From the NCBI GenBank assembly GCA_016201795.1, contig JACQCF010000027.1, positions 1-45,453 on the forward strand: a stretch of 45,453 nucleotides of DNA. Direction: 5' to 3'. Shown here in pieces: positions 32,111 to 39,071 of the stretch (positions are counted from its first letter, which is position 1; every line of letters begins with the position of its first letter). Source of the stretch: Candidatus Omnitrophota bacterium. Lineage in GTDB: Bacteria > Omnitrophota > Gorgyraeia > Zapsychrales > Fredricksoniimonadaceae. The notes beneath the pieces are model-generated. The model saw nothing but the letters and a program-made list of their open reading frames with translations, searched no databases and was not told where the DNA came from. The position numbers and the translations under genes were made by a program.

Positions 32111-32192
32111 TCCCTCCCTTGATGGGAGGGATTAAGGGAGGGTGACGGAAGCCATTTTGACCCCCACCTAACCTCCCCCATAAAGGGGGAGG
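32111..32192. repeat. composite hairpin element (GGGAGGG type) between the HIT gene and menB
   Basis: Hairpin 1 is CCCTCCC/GGGAGGG around TTGAT (32112-32130), with a third AGGGAGGG at 32135-32142. Hairpin 2 is CCTCCCCC/GGGGGAGG around ATAAA (32172-32192). The two halves are built from the same motif in both orientations, as in miniature dispersed elements. There is no T-run and no gene inside. Confidence 0.65.
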
Positions 32193-32210
32193 AATAAGTC
32201 AAGAATTATT

Positions 32211-33032
32211 ATGCCAAAATTCCATTGGAAAGAAGCAGGGCAATATGAAGAAATTAAATATCATAAAATGAATGGTATTGCCAAAATTACCATCAACCGT
32301 CCTGCCAGGCGCAATGCGTTTACGCCGTTGACAGTCAAGGAAATGATGCACGCACTGAACGACGCCCGCGACGATGCAAAAATCGGCGTGGTGATTTTAA
32401 CGGGCCAGGGCAAAGAAGCATTTTGTTCCGGGGGAGACCAGACAATCCGTGGGGATGCCGGCTACAAAGACAAAGACGGTATCAACCGTTTAAACGCGCT
32501 GGATTTCCAGCGGCAAATCCGTACCTGTCCTAAACCGGTGATTGCTATGGTCGCTGGTTATGCGGTGGGCGGCGGACAGATTCTGCAGATGGTTTGCGAT
32601 TTGACCATTGCGGCCAATAATGCCGTCTTCGGCCAGACTGGCCCCAAGGTCGGTTCTTTCGACGGAGGTTACGGTTCCAGTTACATGGCCCGTATCGTGG
32701 GGCAGAAAAAAGCGCGTGAGATTTGGTTTTTGTGTCGTCAATACAGCGCCAAGCAGGCGCTGGAAATGGGATTAGTCAATACGGTTGTACCGTACGCAAA
32801 ATTAGAAACAGAAACTGTGCAATGGTGCAGGGAAATTTTACAGCATTCGCCTTTGGCTATTCGCTGTTTGAAATCCGCCCTTAATGCCGACTGCGACGGG
32901 CAAGCGGGTTTACAGGAGTTAGCTGGCAATGCCACGCTTCTTTTTTACATGACGCCAGAAGGCCAGGAAGGCCGCAATGCGTTCCAACAAAAACGTACAC
33001 CCAATTTTTCCAAATTCCCCAAGAGACCATAA
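32211..33032 (+). CDS. menB: 1,4-dihydroxy-2-naphthoyl-CoA synthase
   Basis: 273 residues, the length of MenB and longer than generic crotonases. Crotonase-fold motifs: [18 protein letters not shown], the oxyanion-hole region [20 protein letters not shown], and the MenB-specific [30 protein letters not shown] stretch (described here as residues ~144-172). It closes the second naphthalene ring in menaquinone synthesis. menA follows with no gap. Confidence 0.96.
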   Translation: MPKFHWKEAGQYEEIKYHKMNGIAKITINRPARRNAFTPLTVKEMMHALNDARDDAKIGVVILTGQGKEAFCSGGDQTIRGDAGYKDKDGINRLNALDFQRQIRTCPKPVIAMVAGYAVGGGQILQMVCDLTIAANNAVFGQTGPKVGSFDGGYGSSYMARIVGQKKAREIWFLCRQYSAKQALEMGLVNTVVPYAKLETETVQWCREILQHSPLAIRCLKSALNADCDGQAGLQELAGNATLLFYMTPEGQEGRNAFQQKRTPNFSKFPKRP

Positions 33033-33911
33033 ATGAATTCATGGGTTTTAGCCATTCGTCCTAAGACTTTGCCTGCGGCGATTGCGCCGGTGCTTATCGG
33101 CTCAGCCATGGCTTTTGGCGATGGGGCTTTTCACGCGCCGTCAGCTTTGTGTGCGCTGGTTGCCGCTTTATTTATACAGATAGGCACCAATCTTTCTAAC
33201 GATTATTTTGATTTTAAAAAAGGGGCAGACAGAAAAGACCGTAAAGGCCCAATCCGTGTGACCCAGGCGGGTTTAATCAAACCACGCGTTGTTTTGTTAG
33301 TGGCTATTTTATTTTTTATATTAGCAGCCCTTGCCTCCAGCTATCTGATTCACCGTGCGGGTATGGCCATTTTAATTATTGCCATGGCCGCTATTATTTC
33401 CGGGATTTTGTATACCGCAGGGCCTTGCCCTTTGGGTTATCTAGGATTAGGAGAAGTTTTTGTGTGGATTTTTTTTGGCCCCGTGGCGGTGGGTGGAACT
33501 TATTTTGTACAAACGTTCGATATAAACTGGGCGGTGGTCGTGGCAGGGTTTGCGCCGGGGTTTTTATCATCGGCTATTCTGGCGGTGAATAATTTGCGTG
33601 ATATAGACACTGATCGTCGGGTGGGGAAGCTGACTTTGGCCGTACGTTTCGGCCGCAGCTTTGCCGTCCGTGAATATCTTTTTTGCATTTTAGCCGCGAC
33701 CATTATGCCATTCTTGATTTTTTTAATTACCAAAGATCATTGGGCTATGACGTTATCTTCCGTGGTTGGTTTTGCTGCGATTGGTACCGTCAAAACTGTT
33801 ATGACTACTATTGATGCCTGGCCTCTCAACCGCGCATTGGCCCAAACCGGCCGGTGGCTTTTACTTTACAGCGTGATCTTCTCTCTGGGATGGGTTCTGT
33901 GCAGCCGCTAA
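33033..33911 (+). CDS. menA: 1,4-dihydroxy-2-naphthoate polyprenyltransferase
   Basis: 292 residues, UbiA superfamily with about eight membrane helices. It begins WVLAIRPKTLPAAIAPV, typical of MenA. The first Asp motif is NDYFDFKKGAD (~56-66) and the second is NNLRDIDTDRRVGKLTLAVRFG. It attaches the isoprenoid tail to DHNA in the inner membrane. It starts immediately after the menB stop, and menC begins inside its 3' end. Confidence 0.95.
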   Translation: MNSWVLAIRPKTLPAAIAPVLIGSAMAFGDGAFHAPSALCALVAALFIQIGTNLSNDYFDFKKGADRKDRKGPIRVTQAGLIKPRVVLLVAILFFILAALASSYLIHRAGMAILIIAMAAIISGILYTAGPCPLGYLGLGEVFVWIFFGPVAVGGTYFVQTFDINWAVVVAGFAPGFLSSAILAVNNLRDIDTDRRVGKLTLAVRFGRSFAVREYLFCILAATIMPFLIFLITKDHWAMTLSSVVGFAAIGTVKTVMTTIDAWPLNRALAQTGRWLLLYSVIFSLGWVLCSR

Positions 33912-34987
33912 TCATCACATCCACGCAAGTAGCGCCGTACAAAAAGCAATTCCAAAAACCTTTCACTATTGCCGGTCGGGCTGTGTCTTATCGTGAAGGT
34001 TTGATTCTGACGGTCATGGCTAACGATTTTAGCGGCCAAGGGGAGATAGCGCCCCTTGAAGGTGTCAGTCCTGAGACTTTGAAAAAAGCCCGGCATGACT
34101 TGTCAGTCATTGAGCCTCGAATCAAAGGGCTTTGTGTCATTGCGAGCCAGAAGAACGAAGCCCTGCCTGCCGGCAGGCAGGAATCTTTTAAAAGATCGCC
34201 ACGTCCCCTATGGGGACTCGCGATGACACAAGATGTTTTAGATTTTTTGCGGAATTGGGCGCCTTTACAAAGCGTCTGCCCATCAGTGCGTTTTGGTGTG
34301 GAGGCGGCTATTTTGGATTTGGTTTGTCATAGCCAAAAGATCACTTTGGCGGAATTTTTGGGAGCCTCTCTTAAAGATATTTCAACAGCCGCTTTACTGC
34401 AAGGCTCTAGCGAACAAATTGTGCAGGAATCTAAAGATTATCTTCAGCAGGGCTACCAGGTGTTTAAGCTTAAAGTGGGCAGCCGCAACATTCCTTTGGA
34501 TGTTAAAAAAGTGACACAACTTCGGGAAATTCTCCCGCAGGATGTGTTGATTCGTTTAGATGCCAACCGCGCCTGGTCGCTTAAGGAAGCAGAGCTTTTT
34601 GGGCAATTGGCTGGCGGTGACCGCATTGAATTCATTGAAGAACCCCTGTCAGATATGAGCCAGCTAGCCCTTTTTTTCCAGAAAACCTCTTTGCCAGTGG
34701 CTCTGGATGAGACTTTAAGGTTTTTGCCGGCTTTAGCCAGCCAGGAAGCGGTTAAGGCCTATATCTTAAAGCCAACTGTTTTGGGGGGTATTACTGCCAC
34801 TCTGGATTGGATAAAACAGGCCAAAATTCTGGGCAAGCAGGCCATCATTAGTTCCTGTTTTGAGTCAGGGGTTGGCCTTAAAACCCTGGCCAACTTGGCG
34901 CTTTTGACCGATCAAGTGCCTGGCCTAGGCACTGGCCGCTGGCTGGGGGAAGATTTTGAACAGTTTAAACTATCACTTACTACTTGA
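33890..34987 (+). CDS. menC: o-succinylbenzoate synthase, with an in-frame repeat insertion
   Basis: About 365 residues from the ATG at 33890, overlapping menA by 22 bp; a GTG at 33899 is an alternative. Enolase-superfamily motifs: KLKVG (catalytic Lys pair), RLDANRAW, FIEEPL and LDETL metal ligands, then YILKPTVLGG with the second catalytic Lys and SSCFESGVGL. It dehydrates SHCHC to o-succinylbenzoate. Residues ~82-113 (CVIASQKNEALPAGRQES... to ...GLAMTQ) are encoded by a palindromic dispersed repeat and have no counterpart in the fold. They fall between the N-terminal cap and the barrel, where an extra loop may be tolerated. Confidence 0.9.
   Translation: MGSVQPLIITSTQVAPYKKQFQKPFTIAGRAVSYREGLILTVMANDFSGQGEIAPLEGVSPETLKKARHDLSVIEPRIKGLCVIASQKNEALPAGRQESFKRSPRPLWGLAMTQDVLDFLRNWAPLQSVCPSVRFGVEAAILDLVCHSQKITLAEFLGASLKDISTAALLQGSSEQIVQESKDYLQQGYQVFKLKVGSRNIPLDVKKVTQLREILPQDVLIRLDANRAWSLKEAELFGQLAGGDRIEFIEEPLSDMSQLALFFQKTSLPVALDETLRFLPALASQEAVKAYILKPTVLGGITATLDWIKQAKILGKQAIISSCFESGVGLKTLANLALLTDQVPGLGTGRWLGEDFEQFKLSLTT
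34133..34230. repeat. palindromic dispersed repeat inside menC
   Basis: 98 bp with terminal inverted repeats TGTGTCATTGCGAG and CTCGCGATGACACA (13 of 14 pairs). It is the same family as 37684-37765. Inside, the GAAGC|AATC junction of the family is split by a perfect 20-bp palindrome (CCTGCCTGCC and its complement, 34172-34191). It is translated without a stop. Confidence 0.85.
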
Positions 34988-35112
34988 TAGTTTGAGAGTT
35001 TAGACCTGATAGTTTGAGAGTTTACGCATAAACTCTCATTTTGAAGTGAGAGTTTGAGAGTTTGGACATGAGAGTTTGAGAGTTTAGACCTGATAGTTTG
35101 ATAGTTTAAAGG
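34985..35112. repeat. 22-bp tandem repeat, five units, between menC and menE
   Basis: Units start at 34985, 35007, 35047, 35069 and 35091. The consensus is TGA(T/G)AGTTTGAGAGTTT plus five bases (often AGACC). The second unit carries 18 extra bases with an inverted copy (AAACTCTCA). Each unit contains two GA(T/G)AGTTT half-units. The array fills the gap between menC and menE, and its last unit supplies AAAGGTGAT, the likely menE ribosome-binding site. It is non-coding. Confidence 0.85.
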
Positions 35113-35116
35113 TGAT

Positions 35117-36481
35117 ATGAACGACTATCCAGCCATTATTTGGGGTACTCGTAGCATCAGCCGCCAGAGGCTTGAGCAGTATATTAGTTCTGTTGTTAAA
35201 CAGCTCAAAGGTCGCGGTATTGGCTCAAAAGACCGTTTGGCCATCATAGAACCCAATAGCGTGGAATACGTGATTATCCTTTTGGCCCTGTGGCGTATGG
35301 GAGTGGTGGTCTGCCCGTTAAACCCCCAGTGGTCTTACGAGACCCTAGCTCAGTGCTGCGGTCTGCTTAACCCCAGGGCCATTTTGACTAGCCAAACACC
35401 CCTCTTGAGCTCTAAGAAGCTGACCATCCCGGTTATCCAGCTTAGGGAATTGATTTCCTATGATGCCCGTCAATCCACTGAGGCTGTAGCGCAAGAGATA
35501 CCCCTGGCGCAGGAAGCTACCATTATCTGGACTTCTGGTAGCAGTAGCCAACCCAAGGCGGCGGTGCATACCTGGGGCAATCACGTTTATAGCGCTAAAG
35601 GCTCGCAAGAAGTAATCCCTTTAAAAGCCGGTGACCGTTGGGTTTTGTCTTTACCGCTCTATCATGTTTCCGGGATTAGTATTGTCTGCCGCTGTGTTTT
35701 GGCTCGGACAGCGATGGTCATTGCTCAAGATGAGGATTTAGCGGCGGTGATTTACCAAACCAAGCCGACCCATATTTCTCTAGTAGCTACTCAGTTGTAT
35801 CGTTTATTGGAGCACAAAGATAATCAGGTCTTATTGCGGTCATTGAAATATATTTTGCTCGGCGGCAGCGCTATCCCTCGACCTTTGTTGGAGAAAGCCT
35901 TGTCGTTGCAACTGCCGGTTTATGTCAGTTATGGTTTAACGGAAATGTCTTCTCAGGTGGCCACCGGCAAAGTCGAAGCACCAGATCAGCCTTGCGCAAA
36001 GCTTTTGCCTTATCGCCAGTTAAAAATCGACACCAACGGACAAATGTTAGTCAAAGGCGAAGTTTTGTTTAAAGGGTATTTGCATCAAAACAAAATTTTT
36101 TTGCCGCTCACTAAAGACGGCTGGTTTAAAACCGGGGATTTAGGAAAATTGGAACAGGGGCGCTTGTCGGTGCTGGGGCGTTTGGACAATATGTTTATTT
36201 GCGCGGGAGAGAATATTCAGCCGGAGGAAATTGAAAATGTGTTTTTGCGTTTGCCTCAAGTGAAGGAGGCCATTGTTGTCGGTAAAAAAGACGCAGAGTA
36301 TGGGGCAAGGCCGGTGGTTTTTATTCGTTGTGAAGGTAACTTTGACCGGCAGTTTTTTAAAACTCATTGCGCTGGGCATCTGCCAAAAATAAAAGTGCCG
36401 GTCGCATTTTATCCTTGGCCGAAAGAATTAGTAACCCAGGGGATCAAAATTTCCAGAAAAGATTTCTTAACGCGCATTTAG
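35117..36481 (+). CDS. menE: o-succinylbenzoate-CoA ligase
   Basis: 454 residues, the short form of the adenylate-forming family typical of MenE. The P-loop is WTSGSSSQPKAAVH, LPLYHVSGI is the A4-type motif shared by MenE enzymes, YGLTEMSSQ is A5, FKTGDLG is A7, GRLDNMFICAGENIQPEEIE is A8 and the C-terminal QGIKISRKDF holds the A10 Lys. It makes OSB-CoA, the MenB substrate. Start from ATG 35117 after AAAGGTGAT. Confidence 0.94.
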   Translation: MNDYPAIIWGTRSISRQRLEQYISSVVKQLKGRGIGSKDRLAIIEPNSVEYVIILLALWRMGVVVCPLNPQWSYETLAQCCGLLNPRAILTSQTPLLSSKKLTIPVIQLRELISYDARQSTEAVAQEIPLAQEATIIWTSGSSSQPKAAVHTWGNHVYSAKGSQEVIPLKAGDRWVLSLPLYHVSGISIVCRCVLARTAMVIAQDEDLAAVIYQTKPTHISLVATQLYRLLEHKDNQVLLRSLKYILLGGSAIPRPLLEKALSLQLPVYVSYGLTEMSSQVATGKVEAPDQPCAKLLPYRQLKIDTNGQMLVKGEVLFKGYLHQNKIFLPLTKDGWFKTGDLGKLEQGRLSVLGRLDNMFICAGENIQPEEIENVFLRLPQVKEAIVVGKKDAEYGARPVVFIRCEGNFDRQFFKTHCAGHLPKIKVPVAFYPWPKELVTQGIKISRKDFLTRI

Positions 36482-36497
36482 GTTGGAAATCAATAAT

Positions 36498-36905
36498 TTA
36501 TTGTTTTTTCGCGTAGGTCTCTAAAGCTTTGCGCATGCGCATGGGCAGGGGCATTTTCCGTCGGGTTTTGGTGTTGACACTGACATGCACGGTTTTGACC
36601 GTGCCCACCAAAGTTTTGCCGCGTTTGAGAATATATTCGAAGGAAAAGGACGTATGCCCGATGTGGCCGACTCTAACGGTAATGGCAATTTGGTCGCCTA
36701 CAAATAAAGGGGTTTTATAATCCGATTCCGCATGCACAATGGGCAGGAAGTATTTGCCGCCTCTGAGCATGCTTTGGAAACTGCAGCCAAATTTTTCTAA
36801 CAATTGTTCGTAGGCATTATGCACGATTTTCAACTGGTTGGCAAAAAAGATCAGGCCAGCCGCGTCGGTATCGTGCAAATAGATTTGAGTTTTATAAGTG
36901 AACAT
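36498..36905 (-). CDS. hotdog-fold acyl-CoA thioesterase, probable DHNA-CoA hydrolase
   Basis: 135 residues, 4-hydroxybenzoyl-CoA thioesterase-like. The active-site segment is HDTDAAGLIFFANQL (~11-25) with Asp in D-T-D-A-A-G, and the helix HNAYEQLL follows. Its place beside menBACE, which lacks only the thioesterase step between MenB and MenA, argues for DHNA-CoA hydrolysis. The sequence alone also fits YbgC-type thioesterases. It is convergent with menE and divergent from the aquaporin. Confidence 0.82.
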   Translation of the reverse strand: MFTYKTQIYLHDTDAAGLIFFANQLKIVHNAYEQLLEKFGCSFQSMLRGGKYFLPIVHAESDYKTPLFVGDQIAITVRVGHIGHTSFSFEYILKRGKTLVGTVKTVHVSVNTKTRRKMPLPMRMRKALETYAKKQ

Positions 36906-36937
36906 CGTTTCAATCCGATCCTAGTATAATCGAAGGG

Positions 36938-36965
36938 TTGACAAATACAAAGAAGATTGTAATAT
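36938..36965 (+). promoter_or_regulatory. putative promoter of the aquaporin gene
   Basis: TTGACA at 36938-36943 and TAATAT at 36960-36965, with a 16-base spacer, in the gap divergent from the thioesterase gene. Confidence 0.55.
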
Positions 36966-36997
36966 GATTTCCCTAACCTCTAAAGAAAGGAATATCG

Positions 36998-37672
36998 ATG
37001 AGTAAAAAACCATCCTTAAAACCTTTGATCGCGGAATTTATCGGAACATTTACGCTTATTTTTATCGGTGTTGGTGCCATCGCGGCGGATCAAATGACCG
37101 GCGGTAAACTTGGGCTAACCGGTATTGCCTTGGCGCATGGGCTGGCCATCGGGGTGATGGTCTCAGCCACCATGGCGATAAGCGGTGGGCATTTAAATCC
37201 GGCGGTGACCATTGGTCTATGGTTTGTGCAAAAAATTGATTCTGCCAGTGCCATCGGTTATGTGGCGGCGCAATGTTTAGGAGCTATTTTTGCCGCCTTG
37301 TTAATTAAAGGAGCGGTGCCGGCAGCGGTGTTAATGGCGGTAGGCATGGGGACGCCTGCGCTGGGTTCCGGCATTACAGTGAGCATGGCTTTGCTAACGG
37401 AAATTATTTTAACATTCTTTCTGGTGTTTGTGGTTTATGGTACAGCGGTCGATGCGCGTGCTCCTAAATGCGGGGGCTTGTTTATCGGCCTGGCGGTCGC
37501 TTTAGATATTTTAATGGGTGGCCCCATTAGCGGGGCAGCGATGAACCCGGCCCGTTATATTGGTCCGGCCTTGTTAGGCGGCGGTTTACAACATTGGTGG
37601 ATTTATTGGCTGGGGCCCATTTGCGGTGGTATTTTGGCCACCGTGATTTATCGTTATCAATTAGAGAAATAA
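36998..37672 (+). CDS. aquaporin / MIP family channel
   Basis: 224 residues, six membrane helices and the two pore loops GGHLNPAV and AAMNPAR. Aligned by eye with E. coli AqpZ, the aromatic/Arg constriction is His (IALAHG, replacing Phe43), Ile (VALDIL, replacing His174), Ala (GAAMNPAR, replacing Thr183) and Arg. That set resembles plant TIP aquaporins rather than AqpZ or GlpF, so permeation of water plus ammonia, urea or peroxide should be considered. AAAGGA precedes the ATG. A palindromic repeat and then tpx follow. Confidence 0.9.
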   Translation: MSKKPSLKPLIAEFIGTFTLIFIGVGAIAADQMTGGKLGLTGIALAHGLAIGVMVSATMAISGGHLNPAVTIGLWFVQKIDSASAIGYVAAQCLGAIFAALLIKGAVPAAVLMAVGMGTPALGSGITVSMALLTEIILTFFLVFVVYGTAVDARAPKCGGLFIGLAVALDILMGGPISGAAMNPARYIGPALLGGGLQHWWIYWLGPICGGILATVIYRYQLEK

Positions 37673-37683
37673 TATTTAATAAA

Positions 37684-37765
37684 TGTGTCATTGCGAGGAG
37701 TGTCTTTTAACGACGAAGCAATCCTTTTTAAAAGATTGCTTCGCAAAAAGCGCTCGCAATGACAC
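37684..37765. repeat. palindromic dispersed repeat between aquaporin and tpx
   Basis: 82 bp: TGTGTCATTGCGAG at the left, GCTCGCAATGACAC at the right, and an inner pair GAAGCAATC/GATTGCTTC around TTTTTAAAA. It could fold as one long hairpin in the intergenic region. Same family as the copy in menC, without the extra 20-bp palindrome. Confidence 0.85.
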
Positions 37766-37789
37766 GGAAACTCATGAAAGGAGTTTTCA

Positions 37790-38296
37790 ATGGCAGAACG
37801 TGCAGGCGCGATTACCATGAAGGGTAATCCTTTAACCTTAGTTGGTAAGGAAATTAAAGTCGGGGACAGCGCACCAGATGTCACCTTGGTGGCCAATGAC
37901 CTCTCGGAGGTAAAATTGTCCTCTTTCAGGGGTAAAAAAGTAATTCTCTCCATCGTTCCTTCTTTAGATACGCCGGTGTGCGATGCACAGACCAAACGTT
38001 TTAATCAAGAAGCTCCCAAACTCAATGACACGGTGATTTTAACCATCAGCAAAGACCTTCCCTTTGCCCAAAAACGCTGGTGCGGGGCTACGGGGACAAG
38101 CGCGGTTAAAATATTGTCGGATTACCGCAGTAATTTTGGCGAGACTTATGGTGTTTTGATTAAAGGTTTGAACCTTTTGGCCCGCTCGATTTTTGTGGTG
38201 GATCCAAACGGCAAGGTGTGTTACACCCAGTTAGTCAAAGAGGTCGCCACCGAGCCGAATTATGAGGAAGTATTCAAGGCAGTTAAGTCGATATAA
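37790..38296 (+). CDS. tpx: thiol peroxidase (atypical 2-Cys peroxiredoxin)
   Basis: 168 residues, full-length Tpx. The N-terminal [17 protein letters not shown] is typical. The peroxidatic Cys is in [15 protein letters not shown] (~65), preceded by the conserved Thr, and the resolving Cys is in KRWCGATG (~99). It reduces alkyl hydroperoxides and H2O2 using thioredoxin. AAAGGAG lies 8 bases before the ATG. sodA follows 28 bases later, forming an oxidant-defence pair. Confidence 0.96.
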   Translation: MAERAGAITMKGNPLTLVGKEIKVGDSAPDVTLVANDLSEVKLSSFRGKKVILSIVPSLDTPVCDAQTKRFNQEAPKLNDTVILTISKDLPFAQKRWCGATGTSAVKILSDYRSNFGETYGVLIKGLNLLARSIFVVDPNGKVCYTQLVKEVATEPNYEEVFKAVKSI

Positions 38297-38324
38297 CGAT
38301 GACAAAATAAATAAGGAGAATCCT

Positions 38325-38939
38325 ATGGCCTACACATTGCCCCCACTACCGTATCCATACAATGCCCTGGAGCCGCATATTGATGCGCGCACCATGGAGA
38401 TTCATCACACCAAGCATCATCAAGCCTACATCAACAATGTCAATAATGCCCTCAAAGGCAAAGCGGATTTGGAATCCAAAACCGTGGAAGCCTTGATGGC
38501 TAATTTAAACGCTGTGCCGGAAGATATCCGTAATGCCGTACGCAATAACGGCGGCGGCCATGCCAATCATACGCTGTTCTGGACGGTGATAGGCCCTAAA
38601 TGCGGCGGTAATCCCGTTGGCAAGGCGGCGGAAGCCATCAATAAGGAATTCGGATCTTTTGACGCTTTTAAAGAAAAATTTGCCGCAGCGGCCATGACAC
38701 GTTTCGGCAGTGGCTGGGCTTGGGTTTCCGTTACCAAAGACGGCAAACTGGAAGTCTCTTCTATGCCTAATCAGGATAGTCCTATGATGGAAGGTAAAAC
38801 TCCCATCTTAGGGATTGATGTTTGGGAACATGCCTACTATCTGAATTATCAAAACCGCAGGGTGGATTACATTGCCGCTTTCTGGAACATTGTCAATTGG
38901 CAGGAAGTGGATAAACGCTACAGCGCTGTTAAGAAATAA
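38325..38939 (+). CDS. sodA: superoxide dismutase, Mn/Fe family (Mn-like)
   Basis: 204 residues from the ATG at 38325 (AAGGAG 7 bases upstream). Metal ligands: His in [12 protein letters not shown], His in [11 protein letters not shown], and Asp and His in [15 protein letters not shown]. The residues GPKCGGNP (Gly) and MPNQDSP (Gln after Asn) are those that usually mark the Mn type. No signal peptide, so it is cytoplasmic, complementing the exported SodC. Confidence 0.95.
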   Translation: MAYTLPPLPYPYNALEPHIDARTMEIHHTKHHQAYINNVNNALKGKADLESKTVEALMANLNAVPEDIRNAVRNNGGGHANHTLFWTVIGPKCGGNPVGKAAEAINKEFGSFDAFKEKFAAAAMTRFGSGWAWVSVTKDGKLEVSSMPNQDSPMMEGKTPILGIDVWEHAYYLNYQNRRVDYIAAFWNIVNWQEVDKRYSAVKK

Positions 38940-38966
38940 TTGACATTAAAAAATTTTAGAAATGAT

Positions 38967-38995
38967 TTGACGCGCTTGGGTTTGTTAACTACTAT
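38967..38995 (+). promoter_or_regulatory. putative nrdA promoter overlapping an NrdR box
   Basis: TTGACG at 38967-38972 and TACTAT at 38990-38995, 17-base spacer. The -10 hexamer lies inside NrdR box 1, so repressor binding would block RNA polymerase. Confidence 0.65.
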
Positions 38996-39035
38996 ATGTA
39001 GTACTTTCATCCTAAAAGCTACGTATATATAGTGT
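38989..39035 (+). promoter_or_regulatory. tandem NrdR boxes upstream of nrdAB
   Basis: Compared with the published NrdR consensus (acaCwAtATaTwGtgt): box 1 at 38989-39004 has the core CTATATGTAG, and box 2 at 39020-39035 reads tacGTATATATAGTGT with one core mismatch. The starts are 31 bp apart, three helical turns, which is the usual spacing for NrdR tandem sites. NrdR, an ATP-cone/zinc repressor, would adjust expression to (d)ATP levels. No nrdR gene is in the window. Confidence 0.8.
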
Positions 39036-39071
39036 TTTTTAATTATTTTTTGTTTTAAGGAGGACTTGCCG

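Noticed and set aside
34985..35112. CRISPR array between menC and menE
   Set aside because: The 22-bp units are contiguous without unique spacers, and no cas gene is present.
37657..37995. 112-codon minus-strand ORF through the palindromic repeat and tpx start
   Set aside because: It is antisense to tpx and its middle is translated repeat sequence, as happens by chance in palindromes.
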